DNA of 64,000 bases from CAZTGZ01 sp964613385 (GTDB lineage Bacteria > Bacteroidota > Bacteroidia > NS11-12g > UBA9320), in assembly GCA_964613385.1 (NCBI GenBank), contig CAZTGZ010000007.1, positions 33,125-97,124 on the forward strand, in the 5' to 3' direction. Positions 26,065 through 35,285 of the stretch are shown here, in pieces. How positions within the stretch are numbered: position 1 is the first letter of the stretch; every line of letters starts with the position of its first letter. The notes below the pieces were generated by a model. The model saw nothing but the letters and a program-made list of their open reading frames with translations, was not told where the DNA came from and ran no database searches. The translations under genes and the position numbers were made by a program.

Positions 26065-26715
26065 TTATTCAGCAGGAGCTTCCTCTTCGGAAACAGCTTC
26101 AGTAGTTTCTGCAGAAGGTTCGTTGGCAGCAGTTTCAGCTACCTCTTCATTTGAAACTTCTTCAACCTGAGCGGTTACTTCGGTGGATTCAGAATCGACA
26201 ACTTCTTCAACCTGAGCGGTTTCTTCAGCTGAATCTGATTCAACAGCTTCCGCAAGCGGAGAATTCTTCAACATGATTTCTTTTTCTCTCGCCTCACGAA
26301 CTCTTACTTCACGTTCAAGAACTTCTTTTTCTTTAGCTGCTTTGGCGTCTGCCAATCTTTGTTTCTTAGAATCAATTTGACCGGTTTTGCTGTCCATCCA
26401 TTCTGTAAACTTCGCTTCGGCTTGTTCTTCAGTCAGCACACCTTTGCGCACTCCGTTTACCAAATGATTTTTGTACAGCGCACCTTTGTAACTCAGAATT
26501 GCGCGAACTGTGTCGGTTGGTTGAGCTCCGTTTTGAAGCCAGTTTACTGCTCTTTCAACATTCAGTTCAATGAGTGCCGGATTGGTTGTAGGATTATACG
26601 ACCCAATTCTCTCAATAAACCTACCGTCTCTCGGAGCTCTTTCATCTGCCACCACCACATGGTAGAATGGCCTTTTTTTGCGGCCAAATCTTTGTAATCT
26701 TAATTTTACTGCCAT
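26065..26715 (-). CDS. rpsP: 30S ribosomal protein S16 with long acidic C-terminal tail
   Basis: MAVKLRLQRFGRKKRPFYHV opens a normal bS16 core ending near residue 85 (LVNGVRKGVLTEEQAE). It is followed by a helical basic stretch (KKQRLADAKAAKEKEVLERE) and a tail of about 65 residues dominated by Glu, Ala, Ser, Thr and Val. Bacteroidota S16 is often extended, but 216 residues is long. The tail contains a 15-residue direct repeat beginning TAQVEEV, mirrored by a 21-base DNA repeat. It heads the rpsP-rimM-trmD-exonuclease-hutH string, with a promoter and leader hairpin upstream. Confidence 0.95.
   Translation of the reverse strand: MAVKLRLQRFGRKKRPFYHVVVADERAPRDGRFIERIGSYNPTTNPALIELNVERAVNWLQNGAQPTDTVRAILSYKGALYKNHLVNGVRKGVLTEEQAEAKFTEWMDSKTGQIDSKKQRLADAKAAKEKEVLEREVRVREAREKEIMLKNSPLAEAVESDSAEETAQVEEVVDSESTEVTAQVEEVSNEEVAETAANEPSAETTEAVSEEEAPAE
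26156..26221 (-). repeat. 21-base direct repeat in the S16 tail
   Basis: The same 21 bases occur at 26156-26176 and 26201-26221, a period of 45 bases (15 codons). They encode TAQVEEV in both copies. This looks like a recent in-frame tandem duplication in the disordered tail. Confidence 0.85.
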
Positions 26716-26733
26716 AATTTTTTTTTATGTATA

Positions 26734-26759
26734 CCCCAGGTTCTCCTTTTCCTGAGGGG
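26734..26759 (-). promoter_or_regulatory. Hairpin in rpsP leader
   Basis: CCCCAGG at 26734-26740 can pair with CCTGAGGGG at 26751-26759, with two bulged bases, forming a GC-rich stem-loop between the predicted promoter and the rpsP start. It may be a leader structure for ribosomal-protein control or merely an RNA-stabilising stem. No known riboswitch pattern is recognised. Confidence 0.35.
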
Positions 26760-26762
26760 CTG

Positions 26763-26794
26763 CAAAGGTCGAATTATTTTTTGTTTTATGCAAA
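26763..26794 (-). promoter_or_regulatory. Predicted rpsP operon promoter
   Basis: On the minus strand TTTG (complement of 26791-26794), a 20-base spacer and GACCTTTG (complement of 26763-26770) match the -33/-7 pattern of Bacteroidota with one mismatch in the -7 box. The start codon at 26715 is about 48 bases downstream. Confidence 0.5.
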
Positions 26795-26820
26795 TTACTT
26801 GTATTCATTAGTTTTGAATC

Positions 26821-27405
26821 ATGAAATTGTCCATCGATCTTAAAGTGCCTTCATCCAAAGCCTGGCTAACAGCGGTTATGAATGACTTTCCTTCATTTCT
26901 GAAAGACCATGCGAATTGCGAACGGAAGGCCAGCAGTATGGCCATGAGTCTGGTAGCGAAATATCCCAACCGCATTGAGATCATTCCTGACCTGATTGAT
27001 ACTGCTTTGGAAGAACTTGAACATTTCAGGGATGTTTATGACTTAATGAGAAGCATGAACCTGGAGCTACCGCACGAAATTGCTAAAGACGAATATGCTG
27101 TGGCGCTGGTGGATTCTTGCAGATCCGGCATTGAACATCGATTTATGGACAGGTTGTTGCTCGGGTCAGTCATGGAATGCCGAGGTGCGGAGCGATTCAG
27201 ATTGGTTGCAGAATCGATGGAAGATGAAGCCATCCGAAATTTCTATAAACGGCTCTGGACTTCTGAAGCCCGTCATGGCCATATTTTTGTGGGCTTTGCA
27301 CTAAAGTACTTTCCAACGGAACAAGTGTATTCCCGTTTGGAGGAACTCATGGAAATAGAAGCAAAAATAATTCAGGAGCTACCGGTAAAAGCAGCATTGC
27401 ACTGA
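26821..27405 (+). CDS. miaE: tRNA-(ms2io6A)-hydroxylase MiaE
   Basis: Non-haem di-iron monooxygenase that hydroxylates ms2i6A at position 37 of tRNA. The 194-residue all-helical protein carries the carboxylate and His ligands of the family: CERKASSMAMSL, ALEELEHFRDVYDLM, SCRSGIEHRFMDR, MECRGAERF and SEARHGHIF. Neighbouring trmD and queA are also tRNA anticodon-loop modification genes. TAGTTTTG at 26809-26816 matches the -7 consensus but lies only four bases from the ATG, so its role is doubtful. It ends four bases from the convergent queA stop. Confidence 0.92.
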   Translation: MKLSIDLKVPSSKAWLTAVMNDFPSFLKDHANCERKASSMAMSLVAKYPNRIEIIPDLIDTALEELEHFRDVYDLMRSMNLELPHEIAKDEYAVALVDSCRSGIEHRFMDRLLLGSVMECRGAERFRLVAESMEDEAIRNFYKRLWTSEARHGHIFVGFALKYFPTEQVYSRLEELMEIEAKIIQELPVKAALH

Positions 27406-27408
27406 GCT

Positions 27409-28458
27409 CTACAGAACCAAAAGGGCGTCTCCGTAACAAAGGAAACGATACTTTTCTTCTAAAGCTGTTTTGTAAACTTTCACCGCAAAATCATAATCAT
27501 CGATAAAGGCAGTGGTCAGCATCATCAGCGTGCTTTCGGGCTCATGAAAATTGGTGATAAAGCTATTGGCAATTTTAAAATCGTGGGGAGGGAAAATGAA
27601 TTTGTCGGTCCAGCCCAAGGTTGGATTTAAATTGCCATAGGCAGATACAGAAGATTCCAATGCTCTCATTACACTGGAGCCAATGGCACAAACTCTTTTT
27701 CTCTGATCTTTGGCTTTGTTTACAATTTCAGATGCAGCAGGAGGAATGTCAAAGTTTTCAGAATCCATCTTGTGTTTCGTCAAATCTTCGACTTCTACTG
27801 TGCGTGCGGCACCCAAACCGGTATTCAAATTTATTTTGGCAAATGAAACTCCCTTTATTTCGAGTCTCATCATCAATTCACGGGTAAAGTGCAAACCGGC
27901 CGTGGGCGGAGCGATGGCGCGTCCTTTTTCGGCAAAAATGGTTTGATAACGATCTTTGTCGTCTTCGTTCACTTCTCTGGTTATGTAGCGGGGCAAGGGT
28001 GTCTCACCTAATTTTTCGACGATCTTATTAAATTCGTCATCATTGCCGTCGAACAAGAAACGGATGGTGCGTCCCCTGCTGGTTGTATTATCAATTACTT
28101 CGGCTACCAATTCATCGTCGCCAAAGAATAATTTGTTGCCAACACGAATTTTTCTCGCCGGATCTACCAAAACATCCCACAAACGCAGGTCGTTGTTGAG
28201 TTCCCTTAAAAGAATTACCTCAATTTTGGCTCCGGTTTTTTCTTTGTTTCCGTATAAACGCGCCGGAAAAACTTTGGCATCATTCAAAACCATCACATCC
28301 CCATCGTCGAAAATATCCAGGATATCCTTGAATATCTTGTGTTCAATGGTTTTGTCTTTTCGGTTTACGACCATTAACCTGGCTTCATCACGATTGTAAG
28401 CTGGTTCCTGGGCAATCAGTTGTTCCGGTAATTCGAATTTAAATTGAGATAATTTCAT
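27409..28458 (-). CDS. queA: tRNA preQ1(34) S-adenosylmethionine ribosyltransferase-isomerase
   Basis: QueA transfers and isomerises the ribosyl part of S-adenosylmethionine to make epoxyqueuosine at tRNA position 34. The 349-residue protein has the family hallmarks FELPEQLIAQEPAYNRDEAR at the N-terminus, MVLNDAKVFPARLYG, IAPPTAGLHFT, KINLNTGLGAARTVEVEDL, and IANSFITNFHEPESTLMML. No other queuosine genes are nearby. Confidence 0.97.
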   Translation of the reverse strand: MKLSQFKFELPEQLIAQEPAYNRDEARLMVVNRKDKTIEHKIFKDILDIFDDGDVMVLNDAKVFPARLYGNKEKTGAKIEVILLRELNNDLRLWDVLVDPARKIRVGNKLFFGDDELVAEVIDNTTSRGRTIRFLFDGNDDEFNKIVEKLGETPLPRYITREVNEDDKDRYQTIFAEKGRAIAPPTAGLHFTRELMMRLEIKGVSFAKINLNTGLGAARTVEVEDLTKHKMDSENFDIPPAASEIVNKAKDQRKRVCAIGSSVMRALESSVSAYGNLNPTLGWTDKFIFPPHDFKIANSFITNFHEPESTLMMLTTAFIDDYDFAVKVYKTALEEKYRFLCYGDALLVL

Positions 28459-28488
28459 GCTTCAGTTCGCATTTTTCAAAAGAGGGTG

Positions 28489-28496
28489 CAAAAATA
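28489..28496 (-). promoter_or_regulatory. -7 promoter element of queA
   Basis: TATTTTTG on the minus strand matches TAnnTTTG exactly, 30 bases from the queA start in the 71-base gap behind trkH. The -33 element is weak. Confidence 0.4.
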
Positions 28497-28529
28497 GGTA
28501 AAATAGACGTAAGAATCTATATTAAGAAT

Positions 28530-30329
28530 TTATCCAATCATGATATGGGTATCCGGATAGCGGTAACTCAGGTTTTCATCTTCTTTGCTCAGGGTGAGCG
28601 CCAATGACAATAAACCTACTCTGCCGGCAAACATGGTGATAACCAGAATAATTTTACCTGCATCGCTCAAATTTGGCGTAATGCCCATCGATAATCCGAC
28701 GGTAGCGAAGGCGCTGATGGTTTCAAAAATTAATGTGATCAACGGTTTGTCTCCATCGGTGAAAAGCAAAGCGAAAATGACAATAAAAATAAAAGTAGCG
28801 GAAAATATAAAAATGGAAAAAGCCTTGAGCATGATGTCTTTGGGAATATTCCTTTTTCCAAGTGAATAATGTCTTTTACCTTTAACAGTTCCCCATAAAG
28901 CAACAAAAAGAATAACAAATGTACTTGTTTTAATACCACCTCCGGTTGAGCCTGAGGATGCTCCAATGAACATAAGAAACAACATCAGAAAAATGGAGGT
29001 AAGATGCATATCTCCAATATTTACAGTATTGAATCCGGCTGTTCTGGTGGTAATACTTTGAAATATGGATGTAATGGCAGCTTCCACCGGCTTCATGCCT
29101 TTTAGAGTGTTATTTTGCTCAAGCAAATAGAAAAAAACAGCACCTAAAACGACCAGAAGAACAGAAGTAAAAAAGGCGATACGCGTGCTGAGTTTCCATC
29201 TTCTCCAGGGTTGAGCCATTCTTTGCCTGATATGTTCTCTTCCAAACATATCTTTAAAAGCCGGAAAGCCCAGACTACCAAAGAAAATGGTAATGGCAAA
29301 CATCAAATGCAGGATATACAACCCACGAAGTCCAACGGTATGCAGGCCATCAGAATACAATGAAAATCCCGCATTGTTAAATGCTGAAACCGCGTGAAAA
29401 ACGGAATGAAATATTCGCTGTTCCTCGCTGTGGAAAGGTGTATTTCCCCATAAGGAGTAGATGCCAATAGCTGCCAGGGTTTCAAATGCCAACGTAAAAA
29501 ATATGATGGGTCTCAACAATCCATGTGCACCGGATAAATTCTCGCTATCCGTAAAGCTTTTCAAGGCGTTTTCGTGTTTCAGGCTGATTCCTTTTTTAAG
29601 AAAAGTGGCAAAAAACGATGCAAATGTCAGAATACCGATACCTCCCAGTTGTATGAGTATCATTAAGACAAAATGTCCTTTAGAATTGAAAAAAGTGGAA
29701 ATATCTATTGGGCTTAGCCCGGTTACACAACTGGCACTAGCCGAAAGAAACAGCGCATCGGTTATATTCAAAAACCTTCCGGTAGTGTTCATGGCCGGCA
29801 GAGAAAGCAAAAAAGCACCCCCTAAAATCAAAACCACAAATGACGACGTAAACAGAGTAGCCGGTTTTATCTTAATGCTGTTAAAATCTTTGTAGTTGCG
29901 GATGAATTCAATGAATACCAGCAATAGCAGATAAAATTGAATCGACAGGGTATAAATGGTGTTGAGATGCTTTAAATTGATGGCAGTGAAGACCTTATAA
30001 AGCAAAGGAATTCCGAACAAATAATGACTAATAATATCATAGGCAACAATGAGGAGCAGTATGGTTTCAACCATATGATCCTTAATGAATTGGACCCTGT
30101 CCAGAGTAAAGAATATCTTCAGAACAAAATTGAGCAGGAAGAATCCATAAAATAGTTTGATGACATTGAAAATAACATGTTTATTGGCATCTGTGTGGTT
30201 GAATCCGTGGTAATATATCAACGCGGCAACAGCCATTAAGGAAGCCAGGAGAATGCCAATTCTCAAGACGATTCTGATCCACTTTTGATGGGTGAAGATA
30301 AAATGGTTCAGATTGTCAAAAATTTTCAT
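28530..30329 (-). CDS. trkH: TrkH-family potassium uptake channel protein
   Basis: A 599-residue inner-membrane protein with an extra N-terminal block of about five helices before the TrkH core. Four pore loops with the family's TG/AGF-type filter signatures are visible: SASCVTGLSPID, SAFNNAGFSLYSDG, TTRTAGFNTVNIGD and SAFATVGLSMGIT. TrkH proteins import potassium together with a cytoplasmic TrkA/KtrA subunit; no trkA is in the window. It overlaps the upstream sugar-kinase gene by four bases, which implies cotranscription with unrelated functions. Confidence 0.93.
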   Translation of the reverse strand: MKIFDNLNHFIFTHQKWIRIVLRIGILLASLMAVAALIYYHGFNHTDANKHVIFNVIKLFYGFFLLNFVLKIFFTLDRVQFIKDHMVETILLLIVAYDIISHYLFGIPLLYKVFTAINLKHLNTIYTLSIQFYLLLLVFIEFIRNYKDFNSIKIKPATLFTSSFVVLILGGAFLLSLPAMNTTGRFLNITDALFLSASASCVTGLSPIDISTFFNSKGHFVLMILIQLGGIGILTFASFFATFLKKGISLKHENALKSFTDSENLSGAHGLLRPIIFFTLAFETLAAIGIYSLWGNTPFHSEEQRIFHSVFHAVSAFNNAGFSLYSDGLHTVGLRGLYILHLMFAITIFFGSLGFPAFKDMFGREHIRQRMAQPWRRWKLSTRIAFFTSVLLVVLGAVFFYLLEQNNTLKGMKPVEAAITSIFQSITTRTAGFNTVNIGDMHLTSIFLMLFLMFIGASSGSTGGGIKTSTFVILFVALWGTVKGKRHYSLGKRNIPKDIMLKAFSIFIFSATFIFIVIFALLFTDGDKPLITLIFETISAFATVGLSMGITPNLSDAGKIILVITMFAGRVGLLSLALTLSKEDENLSYRYPDTHIMIG

Positions 30330-31312
30330 GCTATAGATTCGGCATATTCACGGAACAACTGAATTTTATCTATGGGCACAACGCCTGGGAATTCACAAAC
30401 CAGACCACCTGCCAAATTCGACAGTTTAGCCATTTCCGTGATATTCATTCCGGAAGCCAGACACAATGCAGCTACCCCAATAACCGTGTCACCGGCTCCG
30501 CTAACGTCGGCTATGGTTCGTTCATGTGCCGGGAAATGAAAAAAGGAGGATTTGTTGCCGATCACTACCCCTTGTTCACTTAAGGTAATCATCACCCATG
30601 CGCAGTTCAACTTTTCGACAATCGCATGTAAGGCGTTTTCTATTTGAGGTAAGCTTTTCAGGTTGTCGTGCAGTTTTAATCCTTCAATCACTTCTTTTCG
30701 ATTGGGTTTAAAAAGTGTAACACCCTGGTAATCGAAGAAGTGATTGAGCTTTGGGTCCACCACAACCGGTATGTCCTGACTTTTAGAAATGGAAATTACC
30801 GATTGAATCAGATGACTTGACAACAAGCCTTTATTGTAATCTTCGAAAATTATAACATCATATTTTCCTAGTTCTGAAGCAATTTTTTCAATCAGAATGG
30901 ATTCTTGATCCTGATTCAATTCAAAAGTGTCTTCATAATCGATTCTCAAAACCTGATGTCGATTGCCTATGATTCTTGTTTTTTCGGTTGTGCGTCTGTT
31001 TGGGTCTGCTAAAACCAAATGCGTCTGAATTTGCTCATCATTCAACAATTTGAGCATCGTTTCGCCGGGTTTGTCATTTCCAATTAAACCACAAAGGGTT
31101 ACCTGAGCACCGAGCGCTCTAATATTCAAAGCGACATTGGCGGCACCACCCAACCGAAACTCAGTTTTTTCGGCGTGTACTACGGGAACAGGAGCTTCCG
31201 GCGAAATTCTGTCCACTTTTCCGTGGATATAAGTGTCGAGCATGATATCGCCGATAACCAACGCCCTGCACTGACTGAACTTGTTTAGTATGTCTTCCAC
31301 CGCCTTGTTCAC
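30326..31312 (-). CDS. PfkB-family kinase, heptose-7-phosphate kinase type (RfaE domain I)
   Basis: A 328-residue ribokinase-fold enzyme. KVDRISPEAPVPVVH followed by LGGAANVALNIRALGAQ closely matches the kinase domain of HldE/RfaE, which phosphorylates D-glycero-D-manno-heptose 7-phosphate for lipopolysaccharide heptose. DVSGAGDTVIGVAAL near residue 265 holds the catalytic Asp. The nucleotidyltransferase half of HldE is absent, so it is the single-domain RfaE1 type, or a relative. In Bacteroidota these may act on other sugar phosphates. It overlaps both neighbours by four bases. Confidence 0.82.
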   Translation of the reverse strand: MNKAVEDILNKFSQCRALVIGDIMLDTYIHGKVDRISPEAPVPVVHAEKTEFRLGGAANVALNIRALGAQVTLCGLIGNDKPGETMLKLLNDEQIQTHLVLADPNRRTTEKTRIIGNRHQVLRIDYEDTFELNQDQESILIEKIASELGKYDVIIFEDYNKGLLSSHLIQSVISISKSQDIPVVVDPKLNHFFDYQGVTLFKPNRKEVIEGLKLHDNLKSLPQIENALHAIVEKLNCAWVMITLSEQGVVIGNKSSFFHFPAHERTIADVSGAGDTVIGVAALCLASGMNITEMAKLSNLAGGLVCEFPGVVPIDKIQLFREYAESIA

Positions 31313-32505
31313 TTCAACTTACTTAAGGCAGCTTTCATACGATCGGCAGCCAGATTGATCTGCTCGAGGCTGGTGGCATATGAAATTCTCACGCAGTTGT
31401 CATTTCCGAATGCCGAACCCGAAACCATAGAAATATGAGCTTCTTCGAGCATATACATACAGAAGTCATATGAGTCTTTAATGATGATCTGATTGTATTG
31501 GGAATTAAAATATTGACTTACATCCGGAAAAACATAAAAAGCACCTTCCGGATGATTGCATATGATTCCGGGCATTTCCTCCAGCCTGTGAATGATGACA
31601 TTTCTCCGTTCTTCGAAGGCGTTTCTCATCGCTTTAGTCGGACTCAAATCACTTTGTAAAGCTGACAAAGCTGCATATTGAGCAATTGAGTTTGCACCAC
31701 TTGTGAATTGACTTTGAAGCTTTTCACAGGCCTGTGCAATTTCTTTGGGCGCACCGATATATCCTATACGCCAACCTGTCATGGCAAAGGCTTTTGAAAC
31801 GCCATTCACGGTTACAACCCGATTTTTAAGTGATTCGAAACTGCCAATACTTACATGTTTGTGGGTTCCAAACATAATATGTTCATATATCTCATCTGCC
31901 ACAACCAGCACATCCGGATATTCTGCTAAAATTTCGGATAGGACGCTCAGGTCTTCGTACCGATAAATATTCCCGGTTGGATTGTTCGGAGATGAGAAAA
32001 GAAACATCTTCGTTTTATGACTCAGCAAATTTTTAACGACCTCCCAATCCGGTTTAAATTCATGTTGAATGCTAGAAGGGATATAAACCGGCACACCTCC
32101 CGCGAATTTGATCATTTCGCTGTAACTCACCCAATAAGGAGTTGGCAACATCACTTCATCTCCGGGATTGATGGTGCACATAATAACATTCATAAGGGCG
32201 TGTTTGGCGCCGCTGCTCACGACAATTTGATCCGGGGCATATGAAAGTTGGTTTTCACGCTGAAATTTTTCTGAAATTGCCTCCCTCAATTCGGCTAAAC
32301 CTGCTACCGGAGTATACTTGGTTTTTCCTTGTCTGATGGCCTCGATGGCTGCATTTTTTATATGTTCAGGTGTATCAAAATCCGGTTCTCCAAAGTGAAG
32401 CGGGATCACTGAAATACCTTTTGCCTGTAATTCGCGCGTTTTCTTGGCCATTCCAATGGTTTGGGATTCCTCGATGGTCGAAAGGCGATCGGCTATCTTA
32501 ATCAT
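31309..32505 (-). CDS. Class I aminotransferase (aspartate aminotransferase type)
   Basis: PLP-dependent fold-type I aminotransferase. I set the start at 32505 (MIKIADRLSTIEESQTIGMA) because the 21 residues before it match nothing in the family, and a promoter lies within that stretch. Motifs include LHFGEPDFDTP, VSSGAKHALMNV, SSPNNPTGNIY, VVADEIYEHIMFG and the PLP-binding Lys in VNGVSKAFAMTGWRIGYIGA. The sequence resembles AspC/AspB enzymes of the 1-gamma group, which transfer the amino group between aspartate and 2-oxoglutarate. First gene of the aminotransferase-kinase-trkH string. Confidence 0.92.
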   Translation of the reverse strand: MIKIADRLSTIEESQTIGMAKKTRELQAKGISVIPLHFGEPDFDTPEHIKNAAIEAIRQGKTKYTPVAGLAELREAISEKFQRENQLSYAPDQIVVSSGAKHALMNVIMCTINPGDEVMLPTPYWVSYSEMIKFAGGVPVYIPSSIQHEFKPDWEVVKNLLSHKTKMFLFSSPNNPTGNIYRYEDLSVLSEILAEYPDVLVVADEIYEHIMFGTHKHVSIGSFESLKNRVVTVNGVSKAFAMTGWRIGYIGAPKEIAQACEKLQSQFTSGANSIAQYAALSALQSDLSPTKAMRNAFEERRNVIIHRLEEMPGIICNHPEGAFYVFPDVSQYFNSQYNQIIIKDSYDFCMYMLEEAHISMVSGSAFGNDNCVRISYATSLEQINLAADRMKAALSKLK

Positions 32506-32522
32506 ACTGGTGGTTTGAGGTG

Positions 32523-32552
32523 CGAATATACATTTTATCCAATGGTGAACAA
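32523..32552 (-). promoter_or_regulatory. Predicted promoter of the aminotransferase-kinase-trkH operon
   Basis: On the minus strand TTG (complement of 32550-32552), a 19-base spacer and TATATTCG (complement of 32523-32530) match the Bacteroidota pattern with one mismatch in the -7 box. It supports the start at 32505 over the longer frame. Confidence 0.5.
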
Positions 32553-32595
32553 TTTGACAAATTGGCAATAGTTAACAACCGTCTGATGTCAATTT

Positions 32596-32616
32596 GTCTT
32601 GAAAACGTCTTGAAAA
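32596..32616 (+). promoter_or_regulatory. Tandem GTCTTGAAAA repeat upstream of clpB
   Basis: GTCTTGAAAA occurs at 32596-32605 and again at 32607-32616, an exact 11-base period, 69 bases before the clpB start. One helical turn between copies suggests a binding site for a dimeric regulator. CTTGAAA is also the -35 box of sigma-32 promoters, but no CCCCAT-like -10 follows. A near-match to the -7 box (TATATTTTG at 32646-32654) is further downstream. Confidence 0.4.
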
Positions 32617-32684
32617 TCAGATTTCTAATGTCAAAATAGCCGTGTTATATTTTGGAATTCCGTTTGAGTGGAAGGGGTAGCATT

Positions 32685-35285
32685 ATGAACTTAAATCAAT
32701 TTACCATAAAATCTCAGGAGGCTATTCAAAAAGCCCAGGAATTAGCTGTTTCCGCCTCAAATGCATCCATAGAAACCGGACATTTATTGAAAGGCTTGCT
32801 TCTGACAGACGAAAACGTGCTGACGTATGCCCTTAAAAAATGCAATGTGCAACCCGAGCGGCTGAATCAAGCCCTGGATGCAGTTTTGCAAAGTTACCCC
32901 AGACAAAGCGGAGGATCGGTGTATTTGTCGTCACAAGCTAATCAGGTATTGGTCAAATCCCAGAGTTATCTGAAGTCATTTGGGGATGAGTTTGTGACCG
33001 TGGAGCACATCATGTTGGCCTTGCTTGAACAGGGAGATCAGATTTCTCAATTGTTGAAAGATTCCGGCGCAATCTTCAAGGATTTGAAGGAATCTTTTTT
33101 GTCTTTGAGAAGTGGGGGAAAGGCAAACTCGCAAAGCGCAGAGGCTCAATACAATGCCTTGAATAAGTATGCGAGAAATCTGAATGACCTGGCGAGACAG
33201 GGAAAGCTGGATCCGGTGATTGGAAGGGATGAGGAAATCAGGCGTGTACTTCAGATATTATCGAGAAGGACCAAAAATAATCCAATCCTCATAGGCGAAC
33301 CCGGAGTCGGTAAAACAGCCATTGCTGAGGGATTGGCACATAGAATTGTGAGTGGAGATGTTCCCGAAAATCTGAAAACCAAGCAGGTGTTTTCATTGGA
33401 TATGGGGAGTCTGGTAGCCGGTGCGAAATACAAGGGTGAATTTGAAGAGCGATTAAAAGCAGTTGTCAAAGAGGTGATTGATGCTTCGGGCGAATTGGTT
33501 CTTTTTATTGATGAAATACATACGTTGGTTGGTGCCGGTGGTAGTGGAGAAGGAGCTATGGATGCTGCCAACATTCTTAAACCGGCTTTGGCAAGGGGAG
33601 AGCTTAGAGCCATCGGGGCCACAACATTAGCCGAGTATCAGAAATATATAGAAAAGGATAAAGCCCTGGAGCGAAGGTTTCAGACTGTTTACGTGGAAGA
33701 ACCTGATACCCAGGATGCCATCTCTATTTTAAGGGGACTAAAAGAGCGATATGAGGTTCATCATAAAGTGAGAATTAAAGATGAAGCCATCATAGCGGCT
33801 GTAGAATTATCACAGCGTTATATTTCGGATCGGTTTTTACCGGACAAAGCCATAGATCTGGTGGATGAAGCCGCCGCGAAGTTGAGATTGGAAATTGATT
33901 CCGTGCCCGAAGAACTCGACGAATTACAACGCAAAATTATGCAATTGGAGATCGAACGTGAGGCGATAAAGCGGGAAAAAGACGACAAAAAACTCCAAAG
34001 TCTCAATGAACAGATATCAAATTTGGGGGATGAAAGAAATGCCCTGAAATCAAGGTGGCAGGAAGAAAAGCAGATCGTGGATGCCATTCAGACCGCCAAA
34101 AAGGATATAGAAAATCTAAGATTCGAAGCCGATCAGGCTGAAAGGGCCGGTGATTATGGGAAGGTTGCTGAAATCAGGTATGGCAAAATGAAGGATGCTG
34201 AGGCGAATTTGCAACAGTTTCAAAATGAGTTGTTAAGCAGGCAAAATGGTCATTCACTGGTAAAAGAAGAGGTTGATGCCGAGGATATTGCTGAAATAGT
34301 GAGCCGATGGACCGGTGTTCCGGTGCAGAGTATGTTGCAGAGTGAACGGGAAAAATTGTTGCATTTAGAGGATGAATTGCACAAAAGAGTGATAGGTCAA
34401 CAGGAAGCCATTGAAGCCATTTCAGATGCCATCAGAAGGAGCAGGGCTGGATTATCTGACCCTAAAAAGCCGATAGGGTCATTTATATTTTTGGGAACAA
34501 CAGGTGTGGGTAAAACGGAGTTGGCCAAGGCATTGGCAGAGTATCTGTTCGATCAGGAAAATGCCATGGTTAGGATAGATATGAGCGAATATCAGGAGAA
34601 ACATACGGTTTCCAGATTGATTGGAGCTCCTCCGGGATATGTTGGATATGATGAAGGCGGACAATTAACGGAAGCGGTACGACGCCGGCCGTATAGTGTG
34701 ATCTTGTTGGATGAAATTGAAAAGGCTCATCCGGATGTGTTTAACATATTGCTGCAGGTGTTGGATGATGGCAGGTTGACCGATAACAAGGGAAGAACCG
34801 CTAATTTCAAGAATACCATTGTTATAATGACCAGCAATATTGGATCTCACTTAATTCAGGATCGATTGGAAGATTTGAGTGAAGATAGCAGATCAGAGGT
34901 AATTGCAAAAACCAAAGTGGAGGTTTTCGACTTACTAAAGAAGAGCATACGTCCCGAGTTTTTGAATCGGATTGACGAAGTAATTATGTTCACCCCATTG
35001 ACTCGTGAGGAGATCAGAGATATAGTTTTGTTACAATTCGGTGGAATTCAGAAAATGTTAAAAGAGATGCAGGTAGACCTGAGCGCTACAGAAGAAGCCC
35101 TGGATTGGCTGGGAGAATTGGGATATGATCCTCAATTTGGCGCGAGACCCTTGAAGCGGGTAATTCAAAAGGAGATTTTGAACAAATTGAGCAAGGATTT
35201 ATTGGCTGGAGTGGTTGTAAAGGAAAAGCCCATATTGTTGAAACTTGACGGGGCGAGAAATTTTGTTTTTGAGCCTAAAGACTAA
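32685..35285 (+). CDS. clpB: ATP-dependent chaperone ClpB
   Basis: Hsp100 disaggregase working with DnaK. The start at 32685 (MNLNQFTIKSQEAIQKAQEL) matches the family; the frame extends 11 codons further upstream. The 866-residue protein has Clp-N repeats (1-145), AAA+ 1 with GEPGVGKT near 204, and the long M-domain coiled coil (about 395-530; LDELQRKIMQLEIEREAIKR). AAA+ 2 has GTTGVGKT near 604 (Thr where many families have Pro) and ends with QFGARPLKRVIQ. The long middle domain distinguishes it from ClpC. Its TAA overlaps the stop of the convergent glycosyltransferase gene. Confidence 0.97.
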   Translation: MNLNQFTIKSQEAIQKAQELAVSASNASIETGHLLKGLLLTDENVLTYALKKCNVQPERLNQALDAVLQSYPRQSGGSVYLSSQANQVLVKSQSYLKSFGDEFVTVEHIMLALLEQGDQISQLLKDSGAIFKDLKESFLSLRSGGKANSQSAEAQYNALNKYARNLNDLARQGKLDPVIGRDEEIRRVLQILSRRTKNNPILIGEPGVGKTAIAEGLAHRIVSGDVPENLKTKQVFSLDMGSLVAGAKYKGEFEERLKAVVKEVIDASGELVLFIDEIHTLVGAGGSGEGAMDAANILKPALARGELRAIGATTLAEYQKYIEKDKALERRFQTVYVEEPDTQDAISILRGLKERYEVHHKVRIKDEAIIAAVELSQRYISDRFLPDKAIDLVDEAAAKLRLEIDSVPEELDELQRKIMQLEIEREAIKREKDDKKLQSLNEQISNLGDERNALKSRWQEEKQIVDAIQTAKKDIENLRFEADQAERAGDYGKVAEIRYGKMKDAEANLQQFQNELLSRQNGHSLVKEEVDAEDIAEIVSRWTGVPVQSMLQSEREKLLHLEDELHKRVIGQQEAIEAISDAIRRSRAGLSDPKKPIGSFIFLGTTGVGKTELAKALAEYLFDQENAMVRIDMSEYQEKHTVSRLIGAPPGYVGYDEGGQLTEAVRRRPYSVILLDEIEKAHPDVFNILLQVLDDGRLTDNKGRTANFKNTIVIMTSNIGSHLIQDRLEDLSEDSRSEVIAKTKVEVFDLLKKSIRPEFLNRIDEVIMFTPLTREEIRDIVLLQFGGIQKMLKEMQVDLSATEEALDWLGELGYDPQFGARPLKRVIQKEILNKLSKDLLAGVVVKEKPILLKLDGARNFVFEPKD

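Noticed and set aside
26809..26816. TAGTTTTG as the miaE promoter
   Set aside because: It matches the -7 consensus but is only four bases from the ATG, and no TTG lies at the right distance upstream.
29461..29895. A 144-codon plus-strand frame within trkH
   Set aside because: It is antisense to conserved pore-loop sequence; its hydrophobicity mirrors the membrane helices of TrkH.
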